From positions 1 through 64,000 of the forward strand of contig JAULBX010000226.1 of NCBI GenBank assembly GCA_032358255.1: DNA of 64,000 nt, written 5' to 3'. Below are positions 45,346-56,419 of this stretch, piece after piece. Made by a program: the position numbers and the translations under genes. The first letter of the stretch is position 1, and each line of letters starts with the position of its first letter. The notes under the pieces were generated by a model that saw only the letters and a list, made by a program, of their open reading frames with translations, had not been told where the DNA came from and searched no databases. Origin of the DNA: Heterotrichella gracilis (Eukaryota; Sar; Xanthophyceae; Tribonematales; Xanthonemataceae).

Positions 45346-46864
45346 GCCATGGAGACCCGGTGAGCAAGGTACACTGCGCAACTTGGGCTTTGGCCAACTG
45401 TCTACAATCTATATCCTTCTTGTATCTTACAGCAGCCCTCTCTTTTTGTTTTGAGTTACGTAACTGGCTGGTGTCTCCTTGTCTTTTAAAGCTTGCAACA
45501 TGTGGCAAGAACGGTCCTCATTTAAACACTTCATGTTTTGGCTGAGCTTGCGTTTGAGTCTACCGTAGTACTACAGTTGGGAATTGCAGGCATTTGAGCA
45601 AACCACCACAACAAACTAAGTCTGTTTGTGCAGGCGAGCTTCCAGACGTTGGCTTTGGCGCCCTCAGCCCAACTGATTCATATTTCCTGCGGCCCCTTCA
45701 GATGGCAGCACAGTCCACCAGCTCAAGGTTCTGCCAAGCAGTGTGGCTTGAAGCATGGCGTACACGTACCCCACGCACCGCTTGCACCATTCTGGCGGCT
45801 CGGCTGACGAGCCCCCTGGCACCACAACCACCACAGCCACAGGGAGGCAATCAGTACTTCCAGCCTGGACGTTCCATGTTTGCCAATGTGCGCACCCACC
45901 GGGTATCGCCGCTGTCGACCCGTCCCAGCCGACAAGTGGCGGCAGTACCCGGCCCCGCACTACACGACCCCCAGTACCAGGGGATGCAGTATCCTTCTCC
46001 ACATCCTCAGCTGTACATTACCAGCCTGCTGGTTCTGCGTCAGTATTGGCGACAATGCCAGCCTGCTGGTATTGTACAGCGGAGACTGTGGCGAGGGATG
46101 TGGGTTGCCTGGTATTACCTGCGGGGCAGTGTAGTGCGGGGAGGGTACTGGGCCCACTGGTGGCGGGTATTGGGGGTACTGTTGGGACACCCTCAGCAGC
46201 ACAGGCGTACCCACCTTACCACATAGTGGCGTAAATGCCAGCTATCACTTGCCTACATCTGGTCGTCTGGTTTCAGTGTAGCCTCACAATGAGTGCCTTT
46301 TTATGCACTGGCTTTGGTACATGATCCCAGGACTTTGAGGCAGGAGACAGCCACCTCATTAGAAGTGCAAATTTATTTGGAGTCATACAGCCTGAACACC
46401 ACTGCAAATTAGAAGTTACCATTTATGCATTTTCAACCCGCACCAGCTATCGCAGGGCGAGCCCCTTTATACCTAGAGTTTGACGGCAGTATCATACGCA
46501 GTTTAACCTGTTTGTTCCTGTAAATATGGATGGGATTTTGAACCAACAAAGCATTGTCGCTGATTTTTTGGGCCATATATCAGCCCCATTTTTGCATGTG
46601 GAATACTGTGAAAGGCGTGAGCGGGAGAGTCGGATGTGGGCGAGGCCCATCGTGGATCACATGGCTTGCTCCAGGCCCGACATCCAGCACTTTCCCGCGC
46701 AAAAGGTTGCCAAGCCCGACCAAGGAGCAAGCATATAATACCACGTTTCCAGGTGCCTTTCAGAAGGGACATGCATGTTCTCGACATCTCAGTGCTACAT
46801 GTTCATCGTGAGCTGCACCGCTGCTCAATTTGATGGCGGGTGAACCTCGCTAGTTGTTCCCAAT

Positions 46865-49800
46865 ATGTGGTCGTCAACACAGGCGCTGGGTAGGTTAGCT
46901 GAAGGTGGTAGTAGCTCCGCTGGCAAATACCAGCTGCCCACTTGCCAGCTCAGGAGCACGCGCATGCTGCAACAGCGCGGTCTCCGCCATGCCAGTATCA
47001 GCGCAAACACACAGCATCCCTTGCGGCATCGAGCCACACGGCAATATCCGGGTAGGAGGGTGCTACAGTACTGTGTAAGGGCCGAGCAGAAGCCCAACCC
47101 TGCGTGCGAGCCAGCCACATCCAGCAACAGCAACAGCTCGACACATGCAGAGCCCCAGCCCTCCCAGCCAAAGGCCTCAAGCTCCAGGGACCAGCAGCGG
47201 CCGCATGCCCCCGAGGATGGCCCCTCCTCGTCCACAAACACGGTGTATGGCAACACCGTGAAGCCTTTTCACCTGGCCGTGTTCTTTGCTATCCTGGGGG
47301 GAGGCATCGCCTTTTTGTCCCTCCTCCTCTACATCACAGCGGACACCTCCATACAAAAGGCCATCCTCAAAGTGTGCCGACGGCTCTTCAAGACCGTGGC
47401 TCTGCGCCAGGTGCTGGGGATCGTGGGGGCGATGGTGTTTGTGCGGTTAGGGCTGGAGCCGCTAGTCAAGTCGATGCGGCAGTCGTTTGGCGCCAGTGGA
47501 GCCTGGGAGAAGTCCTCGGAGTACTACGTGATCAGGGAGGTGAGTGCAGGGGGCTAATAGGGTCTAGATTGACCACCCTGCAGGTCCCAAGTTTGTTAGT
47601 CTAGCCCCCCAACATGTATGCGCAGATTGGCCTTTGTCACTGTAACACAACTCCAGAATTAAAGTGTGTCGCTGCACTTTGGCACCCATCTGGTTTTCTG
47701 CAAGTTTTGTAAGGTATACGGGCCACATGTATGCAACTGGCACACCCAAACGTTGGGGGCCTCGTGGTGTGGAAGGGTCGGCACTTGGCAGCTACTTGTG
47801 AAGGGCAGGAGTGCTAGGCGCATAGCCATCAGTGGTAGAAGCATCCCACCCGGGCATGCCTGCTGACTGTTAAGTGCACCCTCCTCGCACTTGGCACATC
47901 CTAGACACGCTCGCCCCAAACCCCAAGTGTCACTTGGCCCAAAAAACCCTTGTCTTGAACCCTTGACCGCCTGTGCACAGGTGTACCGGCCGCTGGAGTT
48001 CCTGTTTGTGATTGCTGCTGTGGCCACACTGGCCGAGAACTTCCTGCCGCAGCTGATAGCCATACCCAAGGTGCGCGCCTCGCCACTTGAACCCCGCCTT
48101 AGGGCATACGCAGGAGGCCATACACACACTGCGCACCTCCCACTTGGCACCTACCATAGGGCATATGCAACGTCTTCGGTTGGTCCTGTCACGTGCACGT
48201 AGACCAGTGCCTTTTGTTTTGAAAACATATGGGAAACGAAAACATGGTTTCGCCTGGCCCTGTCATATTCACATTCCCTGGACCCTGCACTCACACCTCT
48301 CCACACCCCACCCTGCACCCTACGCCCGCACGTGCCCTAACCCCTATCCTGTGCACCCAGGGCCTGGTGCAAAACGTCGCGCGCACCATCCTGTCGCTGA
48401 CCTTCGTGATTGCCGCTGCGCGCGTGACCATGAACATCAAGAGCCGCATGACGCGCGAGATGACCTGGGAGCTGGAGCTCAAGGGGGACATCACCAGGCA
48501 AAGAAGGTGGGGACCCTGGTACAATTTAACGTGGAGCGCGGGGTCTGGTACCTGCTCAACGTCTGCCCACAACTCAGGATGTACCACTGCTACTGGTGGT
48601 GCTGCAAGCCATAGCCATAGCCTGGTTTGCTTGTAGCAACAGAAACTAGGATGTAAGAGATGAGCTAGCACAGGTTCAAGCCAATATACACGCATGCAAG
48701 TGTGGCTACTGCAGCACCTTCGAACAGGAACTCCTGCAGCCGGCGTAACGCACAACTGCATAACGCACTAGCGCACGCGTGGAGCAAACTGTTTCTTTGG
48801 CTTGCAGGGTTGAGGCTGTGGACAAGCTGCTCACCCTGCTCACCCTACTGGTGGCCTCGGTGCTGGGTCTGCAGGCAATCGGGCTGGACGTAAACTCGGT
48901 GCTGGCCATTGGGGGGGTGGGTGGTCTGGCTGTGGGTCTGGCTGGGCGGGAGATTCTTGAGAACCTGTTCACGGGGCTCATCATCCTGTCTTCAAACCCG
49001 TTTGAGGTGCGCACAGGTTCAAGGGGATGGTGTGGGGTGGGTGGAAATGCGGTTAGGGGCTTGTGCATGGGGAGAAGGCATGTGGGCTGGGGAGATGTGG
49101 GTCTGGGCGGGCGGGATGTCCTTGCATTTGCTTGGATGAGGATCAAGATCTTGCATGATATATTCCATCACATGCATGACGGTACCTGCACTAGGTCGAT
49201 ACCCGCACGCTTGAAATTACTCACTCGCATGATAAACTCAGCTGGGGCATTCTCACCATTCATGTCATCACACGTTAGCTCCAAGCAGCAGTCGAATAGG
49301 GTAGTCATGGGCCACACCACCTGCAAGCCCTGCAGCATGCATCGCACCATGGGTCCAGCTCTTCATTATGAAATTTGCAGCCTAGCACGAGGTTGCACAG
49401 CTGATACCTTCCACCTCAAACTGGCTGTTGCAACCCCCAGCGTTGCCTCAGCATTGCACAACACGAGGCTGTTACAAGATCCTTCATGCATTTAACACCA
49501 TAGCCGCCCCCTCTCCGTGCCCAGGCCACGCCCATCTCTTTTTTGCTAATCAACCTCCAACCCTCCTTATAACCTCTTTGCAGCTCCTGTGCTTACACCC
49601 TTTCATCCCCATCCCCTAACAACCCCATCACCCCCTACCCGTCCTTAGGTTGGCGACGAGATCCTGTTCCGGCCCAGCAAATCTTAAACCCTAAACCCTA
49701 CGCTCTTTTTACCCTCAGGTTGGCGACGAGATCCTGTTCCGCCCCAGCAGCGGCCAGGTGATTGAGGGCATCGTGCTTGACGTGGGCTGGTACCGCACCA

Positions 49801-51912
49801 CCATCCGCAGCTTTGAGCGCGAGATTTACACCATCCCCAACAGCGTGTTCTCGCGCAACGTGGTGCTCAACATCACGCGCAAGCAGAAGGAGTGGAGGTT
49901 CTACGAGTTCCTGGGTGCGTGGGGGATGGGTGGGGGTGGGGGTGGGGTGGGTTCTGGCTTTGGCATGGTGGTGCCTATTTTGGGTCAGCAGTCAGCCTTG
50001 CACATGCTGCGCCAACTTGCTGGGTCCTGGCACTGTATGCTAACGAGTTAGTAGGTGTATTGGATTAGTATTCATGCTCTTGCACTTTGTCACCCATCTG
50101 CACCCTCCTTTCGTCGCGTTCCACCACGCACCCCTCGTCCCCTCCCCTCCTGACACCCTTCCCTCCCACCCCTCAGCCCTGCGTGTCGAGGACATGTCCA
50201 AGGCGGGTGCTGTGGTGTCTGACATGCGCAAGATCATCCGCCAGGACCCGCGCATCATCCAGAAGCTGCACCGACGAGTGTTCCTGGACAAGGTGCGCGG
50301 CAAGGAAACCCTTAGGGTTTGGGTCAGCATGTGCGTGGTACCTGTGCGCATGTGTGGGCAGGGAAATGCTTAGGGTTTGTGTTGCACGGCAGGAATTCAA
50401 AATGTTTGTGACAGCATGTGCCTACTACCTGTGCGCATCATTTCAAAGCTGCACTGGCGCATGTTTCTGGAAAGGCGCGGCAGGGAAAACACTTAGGGTT
50501 TTGTGGTTTGCAGCGGGGAAACTTTAGGGATTGTGGCAGCATCTGCATGGTACCTTGTACGTATGTATAAAACAGATTGCAAGAGTGCGTGTATGTATGC
50601 TGATTTTTACACACCTCCACTTACTGGATTGAACACAGCAGCTCCAGAACTGTGAAGGCCAAGGAACCCCCAACGGCCTGCAGTTCCTCCTACGGCATCC
50701 CTCACGCCCAACCCCCCCTTCAGGTGAACATGGAGCAGCTCCAGATCTACGTGTCCTTCTACGTGGAGGCCAAGAACCGCGACGCCTTCATGGCAATCAA
50801 GCAGGATCTGCTGCTGGCGTTTGCAGACTGCGTGGAGCGAAACGGGGCGCGCCTGGCTCGCAAGCGCATGCAGGTGGGTGGGCGGGATGTGGGGTTTGGG
50901 GGGGGTGGGGTAATGCGTTTTGGGTGGCGTGGAGGAGGGGTGTGGATAGGGCATGTCACATAACTTATGTGATTGTGGTGTTCTCAGAGAGGGTCATGGA
51001 CAAAGAGTGCAACATGCATGGGAGGGTAGGATTCCCACGTACCTTTTTCAACCTCCAATAGATCATAGATGAGCCCCTGACCTTGCCCCCCTCCGTGTGC
51101 AGCTCGAGTGGGTGCAGGCGCCCTTCCAGGCTGCGGTCCCCGCCAAATCCAGCGGCGGCAAGGATCCCGAGGGGGCTCCCCGGGACAGCAAGGCACTGGC
51201 ATCAACCTCCAGCTCGGGAGCGGTGGATGTGGCTGCCGGACCACCCAACAGCCCGCAGCCAGGGGGGGAGAAGGGGCCGGAGGGGCAGAAGGCCGCGCCA
51301 AGCACCGCCGCTGGCGCGCCGACGGCAGGTGGGGATCTGTGCAGGGCTTGTGGGTCATGTAGGGAAATGAGACCTGTGCGGGGTTGTGGTGCGGTTGGCA
51401 TGTGCTGGCGCCATGCGTTGTGCAGCCCGGTGGGCATTGCGCACACACCTTCACCACGCTACCACCACCACTGGCTATCAGTATGCGCCACAGGGGCCAT
51501 GTGCCCTCCCCATCTCGAAATTGCAACATGATGCAGACCGGCAGGAAGCACTCCCTCCTATTTCACGGAGCACACCCCTTGTCATGGTGCATCCATTCCT
51601 CACGCTCGCACCTTCCTCCCCTCCAAACCCGCAGATTGCTCCCTCCCCTGATCGGCCCAGGCACGGCCTCCATGGCCCTTTCTTTCGCTCACCTCCTGTT
51701 GCCTCCCTCCTCAACGCGCGCGCGACCTGCTGCCTTGAATTAAATCCTTCCCCTCCCTCCCCCTCCCCTCTCTAGGCCTTGACGCCGCCATGGCCGCCGT
51801 TGCTGCCGCCAAGGCCGTCAGCGCGGATGACATCATGGAGGGATTTCACCAGGAAGGGGGCCTGGTCACCGGGTCGTGGGATGATCTGCCGCTGGAGAGC
51901 CTGGCTACGTGA
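46865..51912 (+). CDS. MscS-like mechanosensitive ion channel, plastid type (MSL/MSC1-like)
   Basis: Forms a stretch-gated channel that relieves osmotic stress in an organelle membrane. Nine exons: 46865-47539, 47981-48070, 48361-48506, 48808-49006, 49719-49914, 50177-50292, 50724-50873, 51103-51328, 51776-51912. Phases join to 644 aa. Residues 1-73 are Arg/Ser/Gln-rich, ending RRVLQYCVRAE, a transit-like presequence. Predicted membrane segments: about 135-158, 180-200, 229-247, 259-277, 310-330, and the pore-lining helix 333-363 (GGVGGLAVGLAGREILENLF). This helix is the MscS TM3 pattern and leads into the beta domain (NPFEVGDEILFRPSSGQVIE and IYTIPNSVFSRNVVLNIT). The cytosolic or stromal tail (525-644) is Pro/Gly/Ser-rich. 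Relatives are plant MSL1-3 and Chlamydomonas MSC1; whether it is plastid or mitochondrial is inferred from the presequence only. Confidence 0.93.
49649..49679 (+). repeat. Echo of channel exon 5 start with acceptor
   Basis: An acceptor-like cttag followed by gttggcgacgagatcctgtt... at 49649-49679 matches exon 5 start at 49719-49749 with a single mismatch. The 39 bases between include aaaccctaaaccct, a telomere-like motif. It is a potential alternative acceptor, 70 bases upstream. Confidence 0.92.
50434..50503 (+). repeat. Echo of channel exon 6 end and intron start
   Basis: 50434-50503 imperfectly copies 50249-50325 (gcgcatcat, aagctgca, gtttctgga, gcgcggca, then aaa.acttagggttt). The copy includes the exon end and the first part of the intron with its telomere-like motif, showing the motif was present before this duplication. 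Confidence 0.68.
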
Positions 51913-52054
51913 CACCTGGCGGGGGGGTATTTGGGGTGGGAATTGAAATATTTCAAAGAGGTAGTTGACAGCTGCAGCACGCGCAGGACAGCTATGGAGT
52001 CCTCAGGGTGGATCACAGTAGGTGGCATTTAATCATAGGGGACGACCTGCCACG

Positions 52055-52260
52055 TGGGACGACCTGTCGCTGGAGAGCCTGGCTTTCTGACACCTGGCAG
52101 GGGAGAATGGGTGCTGGGGCCCCAGAGAGGAGGGTCGCTGGGGCGGGTCTTGATATGCAGCTCCCATCACCCCCCCCTGTGCACCCACCTACCCTCGCGC
52201 TGGAGAGCCTGGCAACGTGACACCTGGCATGGGGGGAATGGGGGAGAGATCTTGAGGATG
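52055..52260 (+). repeat. Two 3'-flank echoes of the channel C-terminal codons
   Basis: The end of the channel gene, cgctggagagcctggctac followed by the TGA stop and cacctggc (51891-51925), is copied at about 52069-52100 and 52199-52232. Flanking sequence (acagct..gcacgcgcaggacagct) is also repeated, so the unit is roughly 130-180 bases. In both copies the stop codon is kept. Confidence 0.85.
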
Positions 52261-53092
52261 TGGACGGACAGCTACAGCATGCGTAGGACAGCTACAGAAG
52301 TATGCCAGGGTCTTACAGTATGTGCCGTTCATTAGGGGCAAAGAGGTGCCCAGGGTTTGGATGTTCAGCACATGGCGGCTCCCTGGGCACTGACCTACCT
52401 GCAGGGGCTTCCCACGCCAGGTGGTGCGGTGCGCGATACAGCACGGAGGAGGTGTGACGTACATGAACCTCGGTGCGCTTGGGGTGGCAGCTTGTACTCC
52501 CTCCATTGGATGGACCATGCCAGTGTGGAGGGTTGTCTCAGCCTTTTGGTGACTAGCAGGTAGCGCACTGATGGTGCAATTGGCACACATGGGGTGGGTA
52601 TTTGCATGGTATTTTTCCTGGCATGCACGGCCGTGGTGCAGCTTTGTGGTAAGGGCTCTGTCCTCGCAGACCCTAAATGAACCCATCAACATTTTATGCT
52701 TTTTGCCTGTTTTTGCTTTTGTTCATGCGGACGGGATTGCACATGGGACAGCCCAGTGCACGGGATCTGCACTGTGCGTGATACAGGCTGTAGTTTCCCG
52801 TACAATTAGCTCATAAATAATTTGCCCAGTGGCAAACCGCACGCTGTGCCACTGGCAACGTCATGTCCCACCGGTCATGACAACCACGATTGGCGACCGC
52901 CAGCGCTGTTTCTTGTAGCGTATGCGCTTTGGAAGCTTACAAATTGGATTGAATGGATGCTGCAGCGCAATGTGCTTGGGCTTGCGAAGCCTGAAACCCA
53001 TTCATTGTCAGACTTTGCCCCGGCATGCCCGGTGCATACTATGACCCGGTGGGCAACGCATGCGCATGGGGTGTCAAAATCCGATCCTTATT

Positions 53093-53105
53093 TGTAACAG
53101 TTACA
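53093..53105. terminator. Second mirrored TGTAA pair between convergent genes
   Basis: TGTAACAGTTACA carries TGTAA on the plus strand and, three bases on, TGTAA on the minus strand. It is 1181 nt past the channel stop and 752 nt past the HVA22 stop. The same arrangement occurs between SPT5 and CDKC. Confidence 0.4.
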
Positions 53106-53142
53106 TGTTGTACACTGTACAGCCGCTGTGCATACCAGCAAA

Positions 53143-53173
53143 TTGGGCCCGGGCCCTACTAGGGCCCGGACCC
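53143..53173. repeat. GC-rich inverted repeat (hairpin)
   Basis: gggcccgggccc and agggcccggaccc face each other with a 3-4 base loop (tac/tact), predicting a stem of about 11-12 bp with one or two mismatches. It lies between the mirrored TGTAA pair and the HVA22 stop. No function is known from sequence. Confidence 0.6.
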
Positions 53174-53856
53174 AGGGTGTGCTACTGAGCCTGAGGGGTA
53201 TTCATGAAATTTACAACTCAGCCTTCAAGTTGACAGAACTATGCCAAGTTAGGACTTGATGCTACTCTGAGACGGCCTGGCTGCGACTGCAAGCCAGAGG
53301 TGGTAACAGTACTGTATGCTGTGGATGCCGCAGAAAAACATTCAATTCCACTCCAAACCGCACACAGCTCTACATACTACTTGAAAGGGGAACCCTGAAA
53401 AGTGGCTCATTGGCTGCACGTTCACACATTCACAACGCACAGTTGACACAGTGCACGTGGTGTACCCATACGTAGCCCAAAAACTATAAACCTCCTTAGC
53501 AGGCAGCAGCAGATTGACCACCTGCAAGGCCCGGTGCAACTGCTACGGTAATGAGCACAAAAGGTTGCGGTGGACTGGCGTGGGAGCAGCAAAAGTAGAC
53601 ACTAAAACCAGCTACTCTGATGAACGCAAGCAAAAGCTGAGGCAAAATGCAACTAACAGCTAAGGAACAACCTACGTATAATACATATTATACAAAACAC
53701 GGTAAAATTGACTTGGGGTCGGGAGGTGGAGCAGAGCAAAGCACTTTCAAAGGTCAACAGGTTGCAACCCTGCAGCACTGCTGAAAGTACCCATAATCCT
53801 TGCTGTGACCTGTATCTGCAGTTGGGGGCTGAATCTGGTGTTCCTCACGCTGGCGC

Positions 53857-55755
53857 CTAGACAACAGTAGACTTGGCAGCATTCCTTGGCCTCAGGGTGC
53901 GCTTCCTCACATAGTTCCTCACATGCGGCATGCCCTCGTCCTCGCCACCATCAGAGTTGGCGCCCTGGCCATGTGCGGCATTGGTGCCTGTTGCTGTCAC
54001 CACAGTAGCTGGGTCACCTGCCTGGAATATCTGCGGTGTCAAACAAGCAGGGTCAGGTCTGGACCAACTATTTTTTGATTGTGTCAACAACCCTGACGTG
54101 GTAGAGCATTGCCACCTACTTTTTCCTGCATTTATTTATTTATTCAGGACTGCTTCTGCAGCACGGCTGCGGGCTACTCTGCATCCCTGTAAGGAGACAA
54201 CACCACTTTTGAGCCCACCTGCGGGTATCTGACGGGGCCATCGTCCTTCTTGCTGGGTGAGGCGGTGGTTGGTGACCAGCTGCCGTTGATGGCGCTGAGC
54301 GTCGACGCGGCAGCCGTGTACAGCCAGGAGCCGCTGGACTGCGGCGCGGGCTCGGGAGGCAGGGTGCTGCAGCCAGAGCCAGCCCGCTCTGGCTGAGCGT
54401 TTGTGGTTGGCTGGGCGCTCGTGGTGGTTGGCTCCGCCTCTTCCTGGAGCCTCTGGGGGCCAGGCTTTGGCACCACCTTTGCGTGCTTGAGGGCTTCCAC
54501 CTGCTCTGCAGTGAGGGTTGCCAGGGGCACGCCGTCCTTTGACAGCACCACCCACTCGTCCCCGCTGCGCTGCACCGGGGCAGGTGCCGGGGGCTCTGCA
54601 CTTGGCGCTGTTATGGAGCGGGTGGTGACCTGCAGATGGCAGAGGGCCAGGTCAACAACTGGCAAGTCAAGATTGCAATAGACAAGAAGGTTTGTTTAAA
54701 GGACTCGTGGCAGCAACAGTAAACCTGACATATGACGGAACGGGTTAGGGTTTGCCAGGGTTGTGCACATGCCAGTCACCCACCTCAGAGTTTTGGAGGG
54801 TGGCCAGCTGCAGGAGAGTAGCACCCACCAAGACTTGCACCTGGGCCATCACAAACTCAAACAGCCTGCGGGCACCACAAGGTAGAGTTCAGGTTTACAG
54901 CAGCAGGACAGTTGGGTATTCCTGGAGCAACATTGGGTCCGTGCTGCAACCCTCACCTCCTGAACTGGCCGCGGGTGGAGGTGGCAATGTGCAGCCTGCC
55001 TGACTCGATATGGCCGTCGATTTCGGGCTCGTAGTGCAGCAGGAGAGGCTGCAGGTACCTGCCATATATGAACAGCGCCCCTTTGGTCTGGGGTGCCCAC
55101 AGATACACCACGAATATCACCTTGAGCTCGTAATACAGAGGAACCCTGCGTGACAAGGTCATGGTCAGCAACCTCCTCGTCTAGACAACATACCCAGCAA
55201 AGAGACTGAATGGAGGCAGAATGGAACCTCTGTACGGCACTGCGATGCAAGGTAGGACGGCCAACTAGGCGGGTGCCACGTCCGTTTAGAAGACACGCAC
55301 CAGCACAGGAATACGTCCAGCACCACCTCTGCAAACTTGAAGAACCCGAACACGATCCTGGAGAAAGGGTACAAGGTGAGACTCGGGCGTTGATAGAAGA
55401 ACATGATAAAGGAATAACGATGAGAAGCCTCCCGCACGCTTCGAAACAGGCATAGGCAACTGTCTAACTGTGAAAGGGACGGTGAGGAGCCTGAACACTG
55501 GTTTACATTGCATGCAAGACTCACCAATACGTGAACCACTCCCGAATCAGGTCCGCGTTCCGGCTCTCAAGGGCCTTGTACGAAGAGTATGCCGGCCACG
55601 CCAGGCCCAACAACCTCCTGCAAGCACCCAAAACTTTCAACGGGAGTGCTCCAGCCCACGAGGTCCTCAATCCATCGAGACCTCTGTCCCGGGCACAGCA
55701 AGCTAGACGAGGCACAAACTTACCCCGCAACAGCCTCTATGAAAACGCCAATCAT
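53857..55755 (-). CDS. HVA22/REEP (TB2/DP1) family ER-shaping protein
   Basis: Members bend ER tubules and act in trafficking and ER-phagy; plant members are called HVA22. Seven exons: 55755-55724, 55617-55525, 55357-55301, 55145-54957, 54865-54784, 54629-54219, 54030-53857. Phases join to 345 aa. The TB2/DP1 domain is about residues 10-105: GLAWPAYSSYKALESRNADL, then WFTYWIVFGFFKFAEVVLDV, then VPLYYELKVIFVVYLWAPQT and the closing HYEPEID, all diagnostic. The rest (about 125-345) is a long Ser/Thr/Pro/Ala-rich tail with DEWVVLSKDGVPLATLTAEQ, ending in a basic segment (RNYVRKRTLRPRNAAKSTVV). Most plant HVA22 proteins are under 200 residues, so the tail is notable. The short first exon (MIGVFIEAVAG) is supported by phase and by the family's usual short N-terminus. 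Divergent from the ADP-ribosylglycohydrolase gene. Confidence 0.92.
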
Positions 55756-56419
55756 CCTGGCTTCCGTCCCCTTCTTTGCTGGACTAGCTCTGGGGACAAT
55801 TTAACAACCGTGAATAATAGGACCCCAGTAGGCACAACCGTCCCACAAAGTACCACAGCCTGCTCAACGCACTCCTCGCGTTACCCTTGAAGGCCGTGTC
55901 GCAGCAGGAGGGAGCCAGGTCACCTCCAATCAATACAAACCGTTGCGTCGCCCATTTAGTTCTATAGACGTCCCCCAGCTGTTGCCGGGGTGTTGGCAGG
56001 GGGGATACTTTTAGGCGACCAAAACCCTCCAGCAGGGTTTACATCGATGATCTAGTGGTTATATGCATGCATCTTTGATGGCCAGCCACAGTTGCACGAC
56101 AGAGTTCAAGAGGCCATCCTACTGCGTTGCCAAGTCCCTGTGCCGGTTAATGTACCGTGCAGCTTGGTTATTTTACACCAGTCTCTCCTTCTTGTCAGCA
56201 TCACTTGAAGATTCGGTTGTTGATGGCCGGATAGGCAGGCCTTCTCGCTCCCTCGTGACTCCAGGAACTCGAATTAAGTTTATATAATTTCGACTGATCG
56301 TGTACTGGTGACGTGGTGTGTCCAGACCTCTCCAGAACCGTGTCCCTTGTCCAAGTCTCTGGTGCACCCACCCATGCTGATCGCTTTATTACCCACTGCA
56401 AACCCACTACGGGAAGGCA
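55756..56419. promoter_or_regulatory. Divergent intergenic region, HVA22 / ADP-ribosylglycohydrolase
   Basis: These 664 bases between the two start codons hold both upstream regions. Codon use here is unlike a gene, and no motif stands out. The upstream in-frame region of the plus-strand gene is open for some way, so its true start could be slightly different. Confidence 0.4.

Larger units (their letters stand above)
41680..46864. other. Gene-poor, repeat-rich interval
   Basis: Between the plastid-protein gene and the channel gene, 5.2 kb contain no conserved host gene that I can recognise. It holds a short ORF with a Cys/His pattern (minus, 41942-42265), a tRNA-like element (about 43486-43555), one copy of dispersed repeat R3 (44203-44420) and a broken Q-rich ORF (44641-45345). 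From 45346 to 46864 only low-complexity, frame-interrupted ORFs are seen. The interval looks like a graveyard of transposable elements, but no terminal repeats were found. Confidence 0.5.
51913..53856. other. Convergent 3' flank of the channel and HVA22 genes
   Basis: No gene was recognised in 1944 bases. The first 330 bases contain decayed tandem copies of the channel's last codons. A GC-rich inverted repeat lies at 53143-53173. Paired TGTAA motifs lie at 53093-53105. ORFs of 60-170 codons on the minus strand here show no family features. Confidence 0.55.

Noticed and set aside
44594-45508. 304-codon minus-strand ORF in the repeat-rich interval
   Set aside because: It overlaps the broken plus-strand Q-rich ORF; its Cys/Ser-rich composition is that of a reverse-strand shadow, and no family features are seen.
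46000-46230. Pro/Tyr-rich minus-strand ORF (PQYPPP type)
   Set aside because: All frames here are open by composition; tandem gcctgctggt units explain the pattern, and no start, splice sites or conservation supports a gene.
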